Below are positions 46,868 through 55,536 of a stretch of DNA of 64,000 nt, one piece after another. The DNA is taken from assembly GCF_017815135.1 (NCBI RefSeq), contig NZ_JAGJCF010000019.1, positions 1 through 64,000 of the forward strand, given 5' to 3'. The position numbers and the translations under genes are program-made. The first letter of the stretch is position 1. Every line of letters begins with the position of its first letter. This stretch comes from Jiella mangrovi. GTDB lineage: Bacteria > Pseudomonadota > Alphaproteobacteria > Rhizobiales > Rhizobiaceae. The notes beneath the pieces are model-generated. The model saw nothing but the letters and a program-made list of their open reading frames with translations. It was not told the DNA's origin and did not search any database.

Positions 46868-48295
46868 ATGGCCAATTCCGAACCGATCTGGGATCACGTC
46901 GAAGCCCGCCGCGAAGCCTATGAGGCGCTGAGCGACCGTATCTGGGGCATGCCCGAAATCGCCTATACCGAATACCGCTCCTCGGCCGAGCATCTGAAGA
47001 TGCTGCAGGAGGAGGGCTTCACCGTCACCGAAGGGCCGGCGGGGATCCCGACCGCCGTCATGGGCGAGGCGGGCGAAGGCGGTCCCGTCATCGCCTTTCT
47101 CGGCGAATACGACGCGTTGCCGGGCCTTTCCCAGGAAGCCAATGTCGCAGAGTTCCGGCCGCTTCCCGGCAACGGCCAGGGCCATGGCTGCGGCCACAAC
47201 ATGCTCGGCTCGGCCGCGCTTCTCGCCGCGACCGCCTTCAAGAACTACCTGAAGGAAACCGGCCAGCCCGGCACGGTACGCTATTACGGCTGCCCTGCCG
47301 AAGAGGGCGGCGCCGCCAAGGCCTTCATGGTGCGCGCCGGCATCTTCGACGACGTCGATGCCGCGATCACCTGGCATCCGGCCTCGCTCACCCGCGTCGA
47401 CGAGGCGCTGTCGCTCGCCAACACGCGGATCGACTTCACCTTCACCGGCCGGTCGAGCCACGCCGCCGCCGCGCCGCATCTCGGGCGCTCCGCCCTCGAT
47501 GCCGTGGAGCTGATGAATGTCGGCGTCAACTACATGCGCGAGCACATGCCGTCCTCGGCGCGCATCCATTACGCGATGATCGATGCCGGCGGCATCGCGC
47601 CGAACGTCGTCCAGGGCCGGGCGAAGGTGCGCTATGCGGTCCGCGCCCTCGACATTCACGGCATGAAGGCTTTGAACGAGCGGGTGATCAAGGTCGCCAA
47701 GGGCGCGGCGATGATGACCGAGACCGAGGTCGAGGTGAAGATCCTCTCGGCGGTCTCCAACCTCCTCGGCAACACGCCGATGGAGGAGGCGATGCACGCC
47801 AACATGGAACGGCTCGGCCCGGTGGCCTTCGACGAGGCCGACCGCGAATTCGCCGCGAAGATCCAGGCGACCTTGTCGGAAGAGGACATCGTCAGCGACT
47901 ACAATCGCTGCGGCGTCGAGCCGAAAGAGAACCAGCCGCTCTGCGACTTCATCGTGCCGCTCGACCAGATCGGCGAGCCGATGATCGGCTCCACCGATGT
48001 CGGCGACGTGTCATGGAAAGTGCCAACGGTGCAGGCGCGGGTCGCGACCCACGCCATCGGCACCCCCGGCCATTCCTGGCAGATCACCGCCCAGGGCAAG
48101 GCGGGCGCTGCCTATAAGGGCCTGACCTGGGCGGCCAAGGTGATGGCCGGCACCGCCGTCGACCTGCTTCGGGACCCGGAACTCCTCGAACGGGCCCAGG
48201 CCGACCACCGGGCGCGGCTGGCGAAGAAGCCGTATATCTGCCCCATCCCGCCGGAGGTCGAGCCGCCGCTGCAGCCCCGGCCCGAGGGGCTGTGA
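46868..48295 (+). CDS. M20-family amidohydrolase (AbgB-like)
   Basis: The product is 475 residues. M20 metal ligands are visible: GEYDALPGLSQ (Asp), GHGCGHNMLG (His, His), YGCPAEEGGAAK (Glu pair) and, near the end, GTPGHSWQITAQG (His). This set matches the AbgB branch, which hydrolyses p-aminobenzoyl-glutamate and other N-acyl amino acids, often as a subunit with AbgA. No AbgA-like partner is adjacent. As the last gene of the peptide-type transporter operon it probably cleaves the imported substrate in the cytoplasm. Confidence 0.88.
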   Translation: MANSEPIWDHVEARREAYEALSDRIWGMPEIAYTEYRSSAEHLKMLQEEGFTVTEGPAGIPTAVMGEAGEGGPVIAFLGEYDALPGLSQEANVAEFRPLPGNGQGHGCGHNMLGSAALLAATAFKNYLKETGQPGTVRYYGCPAEEGGAAKAFMVRAGIFDDVDAAITWHPASLTRVDEALSLANTRIDFTFTGRSSHAAAAPHLGRSALDAVELMNVGVNYMREHMPSSARIHYAMIDAGGIAPNVVQGRAKVRYAVRALDIHGMKALNERVIKVAKGAAMMTETEVEVKILSAVSNLLGNTPMEEAMHANMERLGPVAFDEADREFAAKIQATLSEEDIVSDYNRCGVEPKENQPLCDFIVPLDQIGEPMIGSTDVGDVSWKVPTVQARVATHAIGTPGHSWQITAQGKAGAAYKGLTWAAKVMAGTAVDLLRDPELLERAQADHRARLAKKPYICPIPPEVEPPLQPRPEGL

Positions 48296-48420
48296 GGCGA
48301 GAGCGCGTCAGGACGTGTGATCGGCCTTTGCGCCGTTTGTAGCGCCTGATCGGCCACCCACGGAGCCACGACGCCAGACAGACCCCCGGCAAGCCCGACG
48401 CGAATGGCGGCGGGTCAAGA

Positions 48421-48520
48421 GCATGATCGCGAAAAGCGGGAACCGGTTTTCGGAAAAGATCATGCCCCGACAGAAGGAGAGAGCGGGAGGGTGAGTGAAG
48501 CTCATCATATCCCGCTCTAG
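48421..48520. repeat. Dispersed rhizobial-type palindrome (composite)
   Basis: GCATGATC (48421-48428) and GATCATGC (48457-48464) enclose GAAAAGCGGGAACCGGTTTT-CGGAAAA. A second inverted repeat, GAGCGGGA (48481) with TCCCGCTC (48510-48517), follows. Near-identical sequences are scattered between genes in Rhizobiales. The related element at 63720-63763 is another copy type. Confidence 0.7.
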
Positions 48521-48680
48521 CTCCGCCTGCAGATGGCTGCGGGCGGCGGATGTGTTGCGCTGCTTGTGGGCCAGATGCGCGCGCCACAGCTTAGCGCGAT
48601 CGCCTCGCGCTAAGTCTGCTTCGGGTGGCGTTCGAGGGCGCGCATCTGCTCTTCGACATGCGGGCCCGGCGGCGCTGCGG

Positions 48681-48860
48681 GTCGAGAATGCAGGCGTCAC
48701 CAACGCCCTCGGCCGCCATGGCGCAGGTTTCCGGCGAGGTCGATCAGGTCTTCTCGAACATGTCCCGGGACGAAGCCCTGGCCACCGCCAAGAGCGAGGC
48801 CCGCCGGAGCGCCGTTGCCGCGGGTGCCGCGAGCGAGAGCCTGAAGGCCCTCGAAAAGGA
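48681..48860 (+). pseudogene. Remnant of a hydantoinase A/oxoprolinase-like gene
   Basis: Read in one frame, 48681-48710 gives VENAGVTNALG; shifting frame at about 48711 gives AAMAQVSGEVDQVFSNMSRDEALATAKSEARRSAVAAGA and SESLKALEKE. Joined, this matches, as far as I remember, a stretch of the hydantoinase A family (N-A-x-G-A-A-x-A-Q-V-S-G-E-V-D). Neither end continues into a full gene, so it is a short frame-shifted fragment about 60 residues long. The assignment is by pattern memory. The rest of 48296-49074 outside this and the repeats holds no gene. Confidence 0.42.
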
Positions 48861-49074
48861 GCGCGATGGAGAGGCAAGACTGCATCAAAAACGGCCTGCA
48901 ATCTATTGCGCAAGCTCAAAATCTTGAAGGGCTGTTTTATGCGCGATCGTCCGAGTAGCCGCTCATAAACGGTCACTTATGCCCGTGGCAGTTTGAAATT
49001 GTCTGTATCTCGCGTTTTTGACATTATAACCATTCTGCCATTTTTTCTGTTTGCGATTCTGAGATAGGTTCAAA

Positions 49075-49350
49075 ATGAGCAAATCAGTCGATCTTCGAGT
49101 TGGGGCCAATGGGCGGATGGTTCTTCCGAAGGCGATACGCCAAGCTATGGGATTGTCCGGAGACACGAAAGTGATCGCGACCGTCGAAGGTGACGAACTT
49201 CGTCTGACGCCGATTCAGCACGGAGCATTGCGCGCGCAGGAGCTTTATAAGCGTTATGCCAAGTCGGAGCGGACGGTCGACGATTTCCTCGCTGAACGGC
49301 GATCCGAAGCTGCTACCGAGGAAGCGGCCAGCGGGACGAAGAACAGCTAA
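49075..49350 (+). CDS. vapB: AbrB/MazE-type antitoxin (VapB)
   Basis: The product is 91 residues. The swapped-hairpin DNA-binding domain is VDLRVGANGRMVLPKAIRQAMGL at about residues 5-27, with DELRLTPIQHG after it. The C-terminal half (ALRAQELYKRYAKSERTVDDFLAERR) is the part that wraps the toxin. The AT-rich leader at about 48990-49074 contains TTGACA at 49018 and TATAAC at 49025, and presumably the promoter and operator. The last base of its stop is the first base of the toxin ATG. Confidence 0.88.
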   Translation: MSKSVDLRVGANGRMVLPKAIRQAMGLSGDTKVIATVEGDELRLTPIQHGALRAQELYKRYAKSERTVDDFLAERRSEAATEEAASGTKNS

Positions 49351-49736
49351 TGGCAGTCGTCGTTCTCGATGCATCGGCCATCCTCGCTTTTATCCGGAAT
49401 GAGAAAGGTGCCGATCAGGTTCTGCCTCACATCGGCAATGGGGTGGTCTCTGCAGTGAACCTGCAGGAGGTGGTCAAGGAACTGGCGCTGGTCGGGATGA
49501 CCGGCGATGAAATCCACGAGATTCTCGACGATCTTCGCCTCGATGTTCGCGGTCACGACGAGGCTGCGGCTTACGCCTCCGGCATGCTTGCCCCGCGAAC
49601 AACGCAGTACGGGCGAGGTCTTGGCGATCGCAGTTGCATGGCGCTCGGTCTCAGTTTGGGCGCGACGGTTCTGACCGCAGACCGGGAATGGAAGAAGGTG
49701 AAGATCAACGGGCTCAAGCTCGAACATATCCGCTGA
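49350..49736 (+). CDS. vapC: PIN-domain ribonuclease toxin (VapC)
   Basis: The product is 128 residues, normal for VapC. The acidic metal site is complete: D7 in VLDASAILA, E40 in NLQEVVKE, D93 in GLGDRSCMALG and D111 in VLTADREW. VapC toxins cut tRNA or rRNA and are held inactive by VapB. The overlap with vapB by one base couples translation. On this replicon it would act as a maintenance or stress module. This stretch is slightly less GC-rich than its neighbours, which suits a mobile origin. Confidence 0.92.
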   Translation: MAVVVLDASAILAFIRNEKGADQVLPHIGNGVVSAVNLQEVVKELALVGMTGDEIHEILDDLRLDVRGHDEAAAYASGMLAPRTTQYGRGLGDRSCMALGLSLGATVLTADREWKKVKINGLKLEHIR

Positions 49737-49840
49737 GAAGCTTTCGCCGCAGATCGAAAATACGGTTCTTCACGCGACCTATGTCGCCTGTCGACCCTTC
49801 CAGGACGATCAGACTAGATTCGGACTTTCGTGAAAGCAGC

Positions 49841-50479
49841 CTATCGACGAGCTTCCGTTGCCATTTTGACAGCCAAGGCGGCCAACACGGTTCCCATGAC
49901 CCAACGCTGGACGACCGCGAAGGACGGACGACGTATGAGGAACACAGCGATCGACCCGGCTGAGATAGCGATCATCGCGTTGACGGACATGCTGATGACG
50001 ATCTGCGTCGCGCCGAGGACGAGCGACTGCGCCAGAACGCTTCCGCTTGCCGGATCAATGAACTGCGGCAGGAGCGACAGGTACATGACCGCGATTTTGG
50101 GGTTCAAGAGGTTGGTTAGGAAGCCTATCAGGAACAGTTTACGTGGGCTGTCCTCGGGCAGATTTTTGACCTGGAACGGCGAGCGTCCGCCAGGGCGGAC
50201 CGCCTGCCAGGCGAGCCACAGGAGGTAGAGAGCGCCCGCAAAGCGGATCGCGTCATAGGCGTAGGGCACAGCAAGCAGGAGAGCGGTGATGCCGAAAGCC
50301 GCGCAGACCATGTAGAAGACGAAGCCGAGCACGACGCCGCCGAGTGAGATCAGCCCCGCCACCTGTCCCTGGCAGATCGAGCGCGAAATCAGATAGACCA
50401 TGTTGGGTCCGGGCGTCAGGACCATGCCGAGCGAGATCAGCGCGAAACCGAGCAGGGAATGGAGTTCGGGCATTTGCAT
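49841..50479 (-). CDS. LysE/RhtB-family amino acid exporter
   Basis: The product is 212 residues with about six membrane helices. The family signature is near the start (ALISLGMVLTPGPNMVYLISRS), followed by GVVLGFVFYMVCAAFGI and FLTNLLNPKIAVMYLSLLPQF. Such carriers export lysine, arginine, homoserine or threonine. It stands convergent with vapBC, with a gap of about 100 bp. The substrate is unknown. Confidence 0.9.
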   Translation of the reverse strand: MQMPELHSLLGFALISLGMVLTPGPNMVYLISRSICQGQVAGLISLGGVVLGFVFYMVCAAFGITALLLAVPYAYDAIRFAGALYLLWLAWQAVRPGGRSPFQVKNLPEDSPRKLFLIGFLTNLLNPKIAVMYLSLLPQFIDPASGSVLAQSLVLGATQIVISMSVNAMIAISAGSIAVFLIRRPSFAVVQRWVMGTVLAALAVKMATEARR

Positions 50480-51118
50480 CCTCCAGGGGCCAGAGAATTA
50501 TGCCCAGACGCGCGGCGCGATCTGCTCGTGCTCCCCGATGGTGTTCCATCTTCAGCGTCAGTCACGCGAGCCGAGATCGGAATATCAAAGGAAACTGCTG
50601 TGGGGCAAGGGCGGACTGAACGTCAGCAATCTGCCATCTCCATTCGCAAGCGGACAGTCCGCAAACCACCCTTAGCTGCCGAAGGCGCGCCCGCTTGGGG
50701 CTTAGAAGCGATTCATTCGCTTTGGAGCGTCGCAGTCAGAAAAGTACCATTTATCCCCCCTGAAGCTTGCGAAACTGTCTTCAGCGAAGATTCGAAATGA
50801 GCCGGGTGCGCTTAGCGGTCCCCGCGTTTGGATCGCCGTCGATCCGGTGGTGGGCTCCTCCCACCGACAATCCAACGCCATCAGGATCGTGACCGGCTCG
50901 CCGGGTTCTCACGGTTTTGCGCCGCAGGGAAAGAGCCGGCCTCGACGCTTCCCCGATGACGCGCCGTTTGCGGTCATGCAACGAGCATATCGCCCTTCCG
51001 TATCCCCGCGGCGTCGCTCCTCGCGCAAAGCATCCATCACGGCCCCGAACAAGCAAGGCGATCGGCCTCGCTCCGACAGGGGGGATAAAGACCGCATGGG
51101 GCGACGTCTGACGCTTTG
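50480..51118. other. Gap without a recognisable gene
   Basis: These 639 bases between the exporter and the Lrp-type regulator contain only short frames on both strands that lack domains and ribosome sites. Base composition is more even around 50700-50800. No repeat, hairpin or terminator stands out. Confidence 0.45.
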
Positions 51119-51580
51119 CTAAAATGCCAGAGGGTGGGAATCCTTGACGACCTTCATGACGAAGAACGTCCGGGTCTGCCGCACCCCCGGCAGGGCGATC
51201 AGCGTATTGCCGTGCAGCCTGTTGAAGTCGGCCATGTCGCGGACCCTTATCTTCAGGAGATAGTCGAAGTCGCCGGCCACGAGATGGCAGTCGAGGACGA
51301 CGGACAGTTCCCCGATCGCGGCCTCGAATGCCGCGAAGCTTTCAGGCGTCGATCGGTCGAGAACGACGCCGACCATCACCACAGCGCCGAGTCCGACGCG
51401 TTCGGGATCGACCTCGGCGCGCACGGAGGCGATCCAGCCCTCTTCGAACAATCGCTGGGTCCGGCGGTGGCAGGTTGCCGGGCTGACATTCACCCGCGCC
51501 GCCAGATCGGCGTTCGAAAGGCGCCCGTCGGCCTGCAGGGCCCGCAGGATGTTCAGATCGATGCGGTCGATGGCGTCCAT
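51119..51580 (-). CDS. acdR: Lrp/AsnC-family regulator of ACC deaminase (AcdR-like)
   Basis: The product is 153 residues. The N-terminal helix-turn-helix (IDLNILRALQADGRLSNADLAARV, SPATCHRRTQRLFEEGWI) and the C-terminal RAM domain (VMVGVVLDRSTPESFAAFEAAI, DYLLKIRVRDMADFNRL) are complete. It is divergent from acdS, the arrangement of acdR in other bacteria, where it activates acdS when ACC is present and often represses itself. The palindrome at 51581-51593 lies immediately before its start codon and occupies the usual ribosome-site position, suggesting autoregulation. Confidence 0.88.
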   Translation of the reverse strand: MDAIDRIDLNILRALQADGRLSNADLAARVNVSPATCHRRTQRLFEEGWIASVRAEVDPERVGLGAVVMVGVVLDRSTPESFAAFEAAIGELSVVLDCHLVAGDFDYLLKIRVRDMADFNRLHGNTLIALPGVRQTRTFFVMKVVKDSHPLAF

Positions 51581-51593
51581 GAAAGATTCTTTC
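51581..51593. promoter_or_regulatory. GAAAG-N3-CTTTC palindrome at the acdR start
   Basis: GAAAGATTCTTTC is a perfect 5-bp inverted repeat with three central bases. It abuts the acdR start codon. A second copy with the same arms is at 51675-51687, 94 bp away, close to nine helical turns. Confidence 0.55.
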
Positions 51594-51674
51594 TTAACGG
51601 GACGGCGAGTGCGAGGATGTTGATGAATTACAGCCGGATCAGGCGCTGATTATGACAATATCACGCGCAAATAC

Positions 51675-51687
51675 GAAAGCACCTTTC
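51675..51687. promoter_or_regulatory. GAAAG-N3-CTTTC palindrome upstream of acdS
   Basis: GAAAGCACCTTTC has the same arms as the site at 51581 and extends by one more pair to CGAAAGCACCTTTCG (51674-51688). It lies 57 bases before the acdS start, where an activator or a roadblock repressor could act. Confidence 0.55.
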
Positions 51688-51743
51688 GGGCCGGTAATGC
51701 TAGCCTCCGGGGATCGTTCTCCCGCAATCCGAAAGACGCTGCC

Positions 51744-52757
51744 ATGCTGGAAAAATTCGAGCGCTATCCCCTGACATTCGGGCCGAGCCCGATCGAGCAT
51801 CTGCCGCGCCTCAGCCAGGCGATCGGCGGCAAGATCGACGTCTATGCCAAGCGCGACGACTGCAATTCCGGCCTTGCCTTTGGCGGCAACAAGCTGCGCA
51901 AGCTCGAATACATCGTGCCCGACATTCTCGCCTCGGGGGCCGACACGCTGGTTTCCATCGGTGGCGTCCAGTCCAACCACACGCGCATGGTCGCGGCGAC
52001 GGCGGCCAAGCTCGGGCTGAAATGTGTGGTCGTCCAGGAAAAATGGGTCCCCCATTACGACGCCGTCTACGACCGGGTCGGCAATATCCTGCTGACGCGC
52101 CTGATGGGCGCGGACTCCCGCCTCGTCGAAGACGAGTTCGACATCGGCATCCGGCAAAGCTGGGAAAACGCGCTGCAATCGGTTCGCGATGCCGGCGGCA
52201 AGCCCTATGGCATTCCAGCCGGCGCCTCCGTCCACAAATATGGCGGTCTCGGCTATGTCGGCTTTGCCGAGGAAGTGCGCGCCCAGGAAGCCGAGCTCGG
52301 CTTCAAGTTCGACTATGTGGTCGTCTGCGTCGTCACCGGCTCGACCTTCGGCGGCATGGTCGTGGGCTTTGCCGCAGATGGTCGCGCCGACAAGGTGATC
52401 GGCATCGACGCGTCGGGAACGCCCCATCAGACCCGTGCGCAGGTGCGCCAGATCGTCGACAACACCGCCGAGCTGGTCGAACTCGGCCGCAAGGTCGAGG
52501 ACGCCGAGATCGTCATCAATCCCGATTACGCCTATCCCGCCTATGGCGTGCCCAGCGAAGAGACCAACGACGCAATCCGCCTTGCCGCCCGCACCGAGGC
52601 GATGATGACCGATCCGGTCTATGAGGGAAAATCCATGCAGGGCATGATCGACCTGGCGAGGAAGGGCTTCTTTCCCGAGGGCTCGAAGGTCCTCTATGCC
52701 CATCTCGGCGGCGCCCCGGCGCTCAACGGCTACAGCTATTACTACAAGGACGGTTGA
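51744..52757 (+). CDS. acdS: 1-aminocyclopropane-1-carboxylate (ACC) deaminase
   Basis: The product is 337 residues, the normal length. It converts ACC, the plant ethylene precursor, to 2-oxobutyrate and ammonia with PLP. The PLP lysine is in [10 protein letters not shown] (about K50), and [16 protein letters not shown] is the conserved loop. The residues that separate true ACC deaminase from D-cysteine desulfhydrase are present: Glu in [10 protein letters not shown] (about 294) and Leu in [17 protein letters not shown] (about 321). The gene is divergent from acdR. It points to life with plants, where the enzyme lowers plant ethylene and supplies nitrogen. No terminator is evident; the next gene starts 280 bp on. 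Confidence 0.95.
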   Translation: MLEKFERYPLTFGPSPIEHLPRLSQAIGGKIDVYAKRDDCNSGLAFGGNKLRKLEYIVPDILASGADTLVSIGGVQSNHTRMVAATAAKLGLKCVVVQEKWVPHYDAVYDRVGNILLTRLMGADSRLVEDEFDIGIRQSWENALQSVRDAGGKPYGIPAGASVHKYGGLGYVGFAEEVRAQEAELGFKFDYVVVCVVTGSTFGGMVVGFAADGRADKVIGIDASGTPHQTRAQVRQIVDNTAELVELGRKVEDAEIVINPDYAYPAYGVPSEETNDAIRLAARTEAMMTDPVYEGKSMQGMIDLARKGFFPEGSKVLYAHLGGAPALNGYSYYYKDG

Positions 52758-52930
52758 GCCCTCGCCGGCAAGCCGGAAAACCCCGGCTCGCCCGCTGCAT
52801 CCGGCAGCGGCGGGGCCCGTTCGAGCGCGGCGAACGCCTTCACCGCGCCGCCGCCTGCCTTGCCAAGCGAATGCCGCTGGGGAATGCCTTCAAGGAAGGC
52901 AGATTTAATGTTGGCACACCAATGAGGCAG

Positions 52931-52960
52931 TTGACATCGCAGCGCTTCGACGCAACCATA
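52931..52960 (+). promoter_or_regulatory. Possible promoter of the second ArgE-like gene
   Basis: TTGACA at 52931-52936 is a perfect -35 box in an AT-richer stretch (52900-52980) of the 279-bp gap after acdS. The best -10 candidates, CCATAT or CATATC at about 52956-52962, are poor and spaced 19-20 bases away. Confidence 0.3.
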
Positions 52961-53036
52961 TCAGTCTCTTACGGACGGTTTGCGCCGTTATGCGCGTTCG
53001 CGTGATGGCGGCGCCTTGCCAGGGAGGCACGACCGC

Positions 53037-54206
53037 TTGACGACGGCACCGCCGACACAATCCCATCTGGAAAGGCTGGTCGGCTTCGCTTCGGTCTCCG
53101 AGGCCAGCAATCTCGATCTCATCGCCTATGTCGAGGAGACGCTTTCGGGGTCCGGCATCGCTGCGACCCGGGTTGCCTCCGCCGACGGCCGGAAGGCCAG
53201 CCTGTTCGCCACGATCGGGCCGAAGGTGCCGGGCGGCGTCGTCCTGTCCGGACATACGGATGTGGTTCCGGCGGCCGGGCAGAGCTGGACATACGATCCC
53301 TTTTGTCTGACGCACCGGGGCGAGCGGCTCTACGGCCGCGGCACGACCGACATGAAGAGCTTTCTCGCCATCGCGCTCGGCCTCGTTCCCGACATGCTGG
53401 CGGCGGATCTGAAACGGCCGATCCATCTCGCTCTGTCATATGACGAAGAGATCGGCTGTCTCGGCGCGCCGGCGCTGATCGCGGCCATGGGCGAGGCGAT
53501 CCCCGAACCTTCCGCCGTCATCGTCGGCGAGCCGACCAAGATGGCGGTCTGCAACGCCCATAAGGGGGTTCTGGCGCTGACGACGCGGGTCACCGGCCTG
53601 CCGGTCCATTCCAGCGTCGTTCACAAGGGCGTTTCGGCCACCGCCTATGCGGCGCGGCTCGCCGTCTGGCTGGACGAGCGGATGGCCACGCTTGCCGCCG
53701 GCCAGGGCGCGAGCGACCCGCGCTTCGACCCGCCCTACACGACGCTGCATTCCGGCATCCTCAAGGGCGGAACCGCCCTCAACATCACGGCAGGCGAGGC
53801 CATGCTGCGCTCGGACATCCGCGCCCTGCCGGGGGACGATCCCCGTACTCATCTCGCGGCCTTCCGCGCCGAGGCCGAACGTCTTTCGCAGCTGATGCGG
53901 GCCGTCGATCCGACCTGCGGCATCGAGATCACCGTCGATGCCGACGTGCCGCCCTGCCGCGGCGAGGAGAACGGCGCCGCCGAGGCGCTGGCGCACCGGC
54001 TGACCGAGGCCACAGACACCGAGACCGCCGAAGTCGTCGCCTTCGGCACCGAAGCAGGGCAGTTTCAGGCGGCCGGTCTTTCCACCATCGTCTGCGGCCC
54101 CGGCGACATGGCGCAGGGGCACACGCCCGACGAATTCATCGAAATCTCGCAATTGCGCGCGGGCGAGGCGTTCCAGCGCCGCCTGATCGCCGAACTCTCG
54201 CGCTAG
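53037..54206 (+). CDS. M20 deacetylase of the acetylornithine deacetylase (ArgE) family, paralogue
   Basis: The product is about 389 residues. TTG 53037 is taken as start because AGGGAGG stands nine bases before it and no ATG fits. Metal-site parts are LSGHTDVVPAAGQSW, GRGTTDMKSFLAIAL, SYDEEIGCLG and GTEAGQFQAAGLSTIVCGPG, with QGHTPDEFIEI near the end. It matches the gene at 38862-40025 in length and over long stretches, so they are duplicates or old paralogues. It lies 14 bp before another M20 amidohydrolase, and the two probably share an operon with the transporter downstream. Confidence 0.87.
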   Translation: MTTAPPTQSHLERLVGFASVSEASNLDLIAYVEETLSGSGIAATRVASADGRKASLFATIGPKVPGGVVLSGHTDVVPAAGQSWTYDPFCLTHRGERLYGRGTTDMKSFLAIALGLVPDMLAADLKRPIHLALSYDEEIGCLGAPALIAAMGEAIPEPSAVIVGEPTKMAVCNAHKGVLALTTRVTGLPVHSSVVHKGVSATAYAARLAVWLDERMATLAAGQGASDPRFDPPYTTLHSGILKGGTALNITAGEAMLRSDIRALPGDDPRTHLAAFRAEAERLSQLMRAVDPTCGIEITVDADVPPCRGEENGAAEALAHRLTEATDTETAEVVAFGTEAGQFQAAGLSTIVCGPGDMAQGHTPDEFIEISQLRAGEAFQRRLIAELSR

Positions 54207-54220
54207 AACAGGGACCTTGC

Positions 54221-55393
54221 ATGCCGATCGTAAACCGGATCGCCGATTTCACCGACGAGATCGCCGCCTGGCGGCGCGACATTCACGAGCATCCCGAGCT
54301 GCAATATGAGGTGCATCGCACCGCCGCCCTCGTCGCCGAAAAGCTGGCGGAGTTTGGCTGCGACGAGGTGGTGACGGGCGTCGGGCGGACCGGCGTCGTC
54401 GCCGTGGTGAACGGGCGCGAGACGGGCTCCGGCCGCGTCGTCGGCCTGCGCGCCGACATGGACGCCCTGCCGATCCACGAGACCACGGGCCTGCCCCACG
54501 CCTCGAAGACGGACGGCGCCATGCATGCCTGCGGCCATGACGGCCATACGGCGATGCTGCTCGGCGCGGCGAAATATCTGACCGAGACCCGCAATTTCGA
54601 CGGCAAGGTCGCCCTCATCTTCCAGCCCGCGGAAGAGGGCGGCGCCGGCGGCAAGGCGATGGTCGATGACGGCATGATGGAGCGTTTCGGCATCCAGGAG
54701 GTCTATGGCCTCCACAACCAGCCCGGCATGGCACTCGGCACCTTCGAGATCCGCCATGGCGCGATGATGGCCTCGGCCGACGAGTTCGAGATCACCGTGG
54801 AGGGTTTCGGCGGCCATGCCGCGAAGCCGCACAAGGCGGTGGACGCCACCCTCGTCGCCGCGCAGATCATGGTGATGCTGCAGACGGTCGTCGCGCGCAA
54901 TGTCGATCCGGTGGAATCGGCGGTCCTGTCCGTCACCACCATGCATGCCGGCAAGGCGTTCAACGTCATCCCCCAGACCGCCACCCTCGGCGGCACCGTG
55001 CGCACTTTGAAGCCCGCGATCCGCGATCTCATGGAAAAGCGCGTCACCGAGGTCGCCGAAATGACGGCTGCAGCCCTCGGCGCGAAGGCGAAGGTCAATT
55101 ATCAGCGCCATTATCCCGTGGTGGTCAATCACCCGGCCGAGACCGATTTCGCTGCCGAGATCGCCGGCGAAATCGTCTCGCCGGCCAATGTGAAGCGCGA
55201 TACGCCGCCGGTGATGGGCGGCGAGGACTTCGCCTTCATGCTGGAGGCCCGCCCTGGCGCCTTCATCTTCGCCGGACAGGGCGACACGGCCCCCGTCCAT
55301 CATCCCGACTACGACTTCAACGACGCGCTCATTCCCATCGGCTGCTCCTACTGGGCGAGACTCGTCGAGACCGCCATGCCGATCGCGCGCTGA
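54221..55393 (+). CDS. M20D amidohydrolase (hippurate hydrolase/IAA-amino acid hydrolase type)
   Basis: The product is 390 residues. The M20D metal site is seen in ACGHDGHTAMLLGAAKYL (Cys, His), FQPAEEGGAGGKAMVDDG (Glu pair), YGLHNQPGMALG (His) and MGGEDFAFM. The family hydrolyses N-acyl amino acids such as hippurate and plant hormone conjugates such as indoleacetyl-amino acids. On a replicon with acdS a plant-derived conjugate is an attractive but unproven substrate. It precedes the second peptide-type transporter by 143 bp. Confidence 0.9.
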   Translation: MPIVNRIADFTDEIAAWRRDIHEHPELQYEVHRTAALVAEKLAEFGCDEVVTGVGRTGVVAVVNGRETGSGRVVGLRADMDALPIHETTGLPHASKTDGAMHACGHDGHTAMLLGAAKYLTETRNFDGKVALIFQPAEEGGAGGKAMVDDGMMERFGIQEVYGLHNQPGMALGTFEIRHGAMMASADEFEITVEGFGGHAAKPHKAVDATLVAAQIMVMLQTVVARNVDPVESAVLSVTTMHAGKAFNVIPQTATLGGTVRTLKPAIRDLMEKRVTEVAEMTAAALGAKAKVNYQRHYPVVVNHPAETDFAAEIAGEIVSPANVKRDTPPVMGGEDFAFMLEARPGAFIFAGQGDTAPVHHPDYDFNDALIPIGCSYWARLVETAMPIAR

Positions 55394-55536
55394 CGCGCCG
55401 CCCCCTGCTTCCGAACAGGGATCGCACACGGGATTCCCGAACCGATGTCCGAAGGAAAATGCCCCTGACGAAGGCCCCGCAAACGGGCCCGACTGGACGA
55501 CCTGACACCGACCCCTTGAAGCAACGGAGATTGCCG

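Noticed and set aside
50781-51056. Short frames on both strands between the exporter and acdR
   Set aside because: They are Arg-rich, overlap each other on opposite strands and have no start signals.
51744-52757. D-cysteine desulfhydrase as an alternative to ACC deaminase
   Set aside because: The diagnostic Glu and Leu near the C-terminus match ACC deaminase, and the divergent Lrp-type gene fits acdR.
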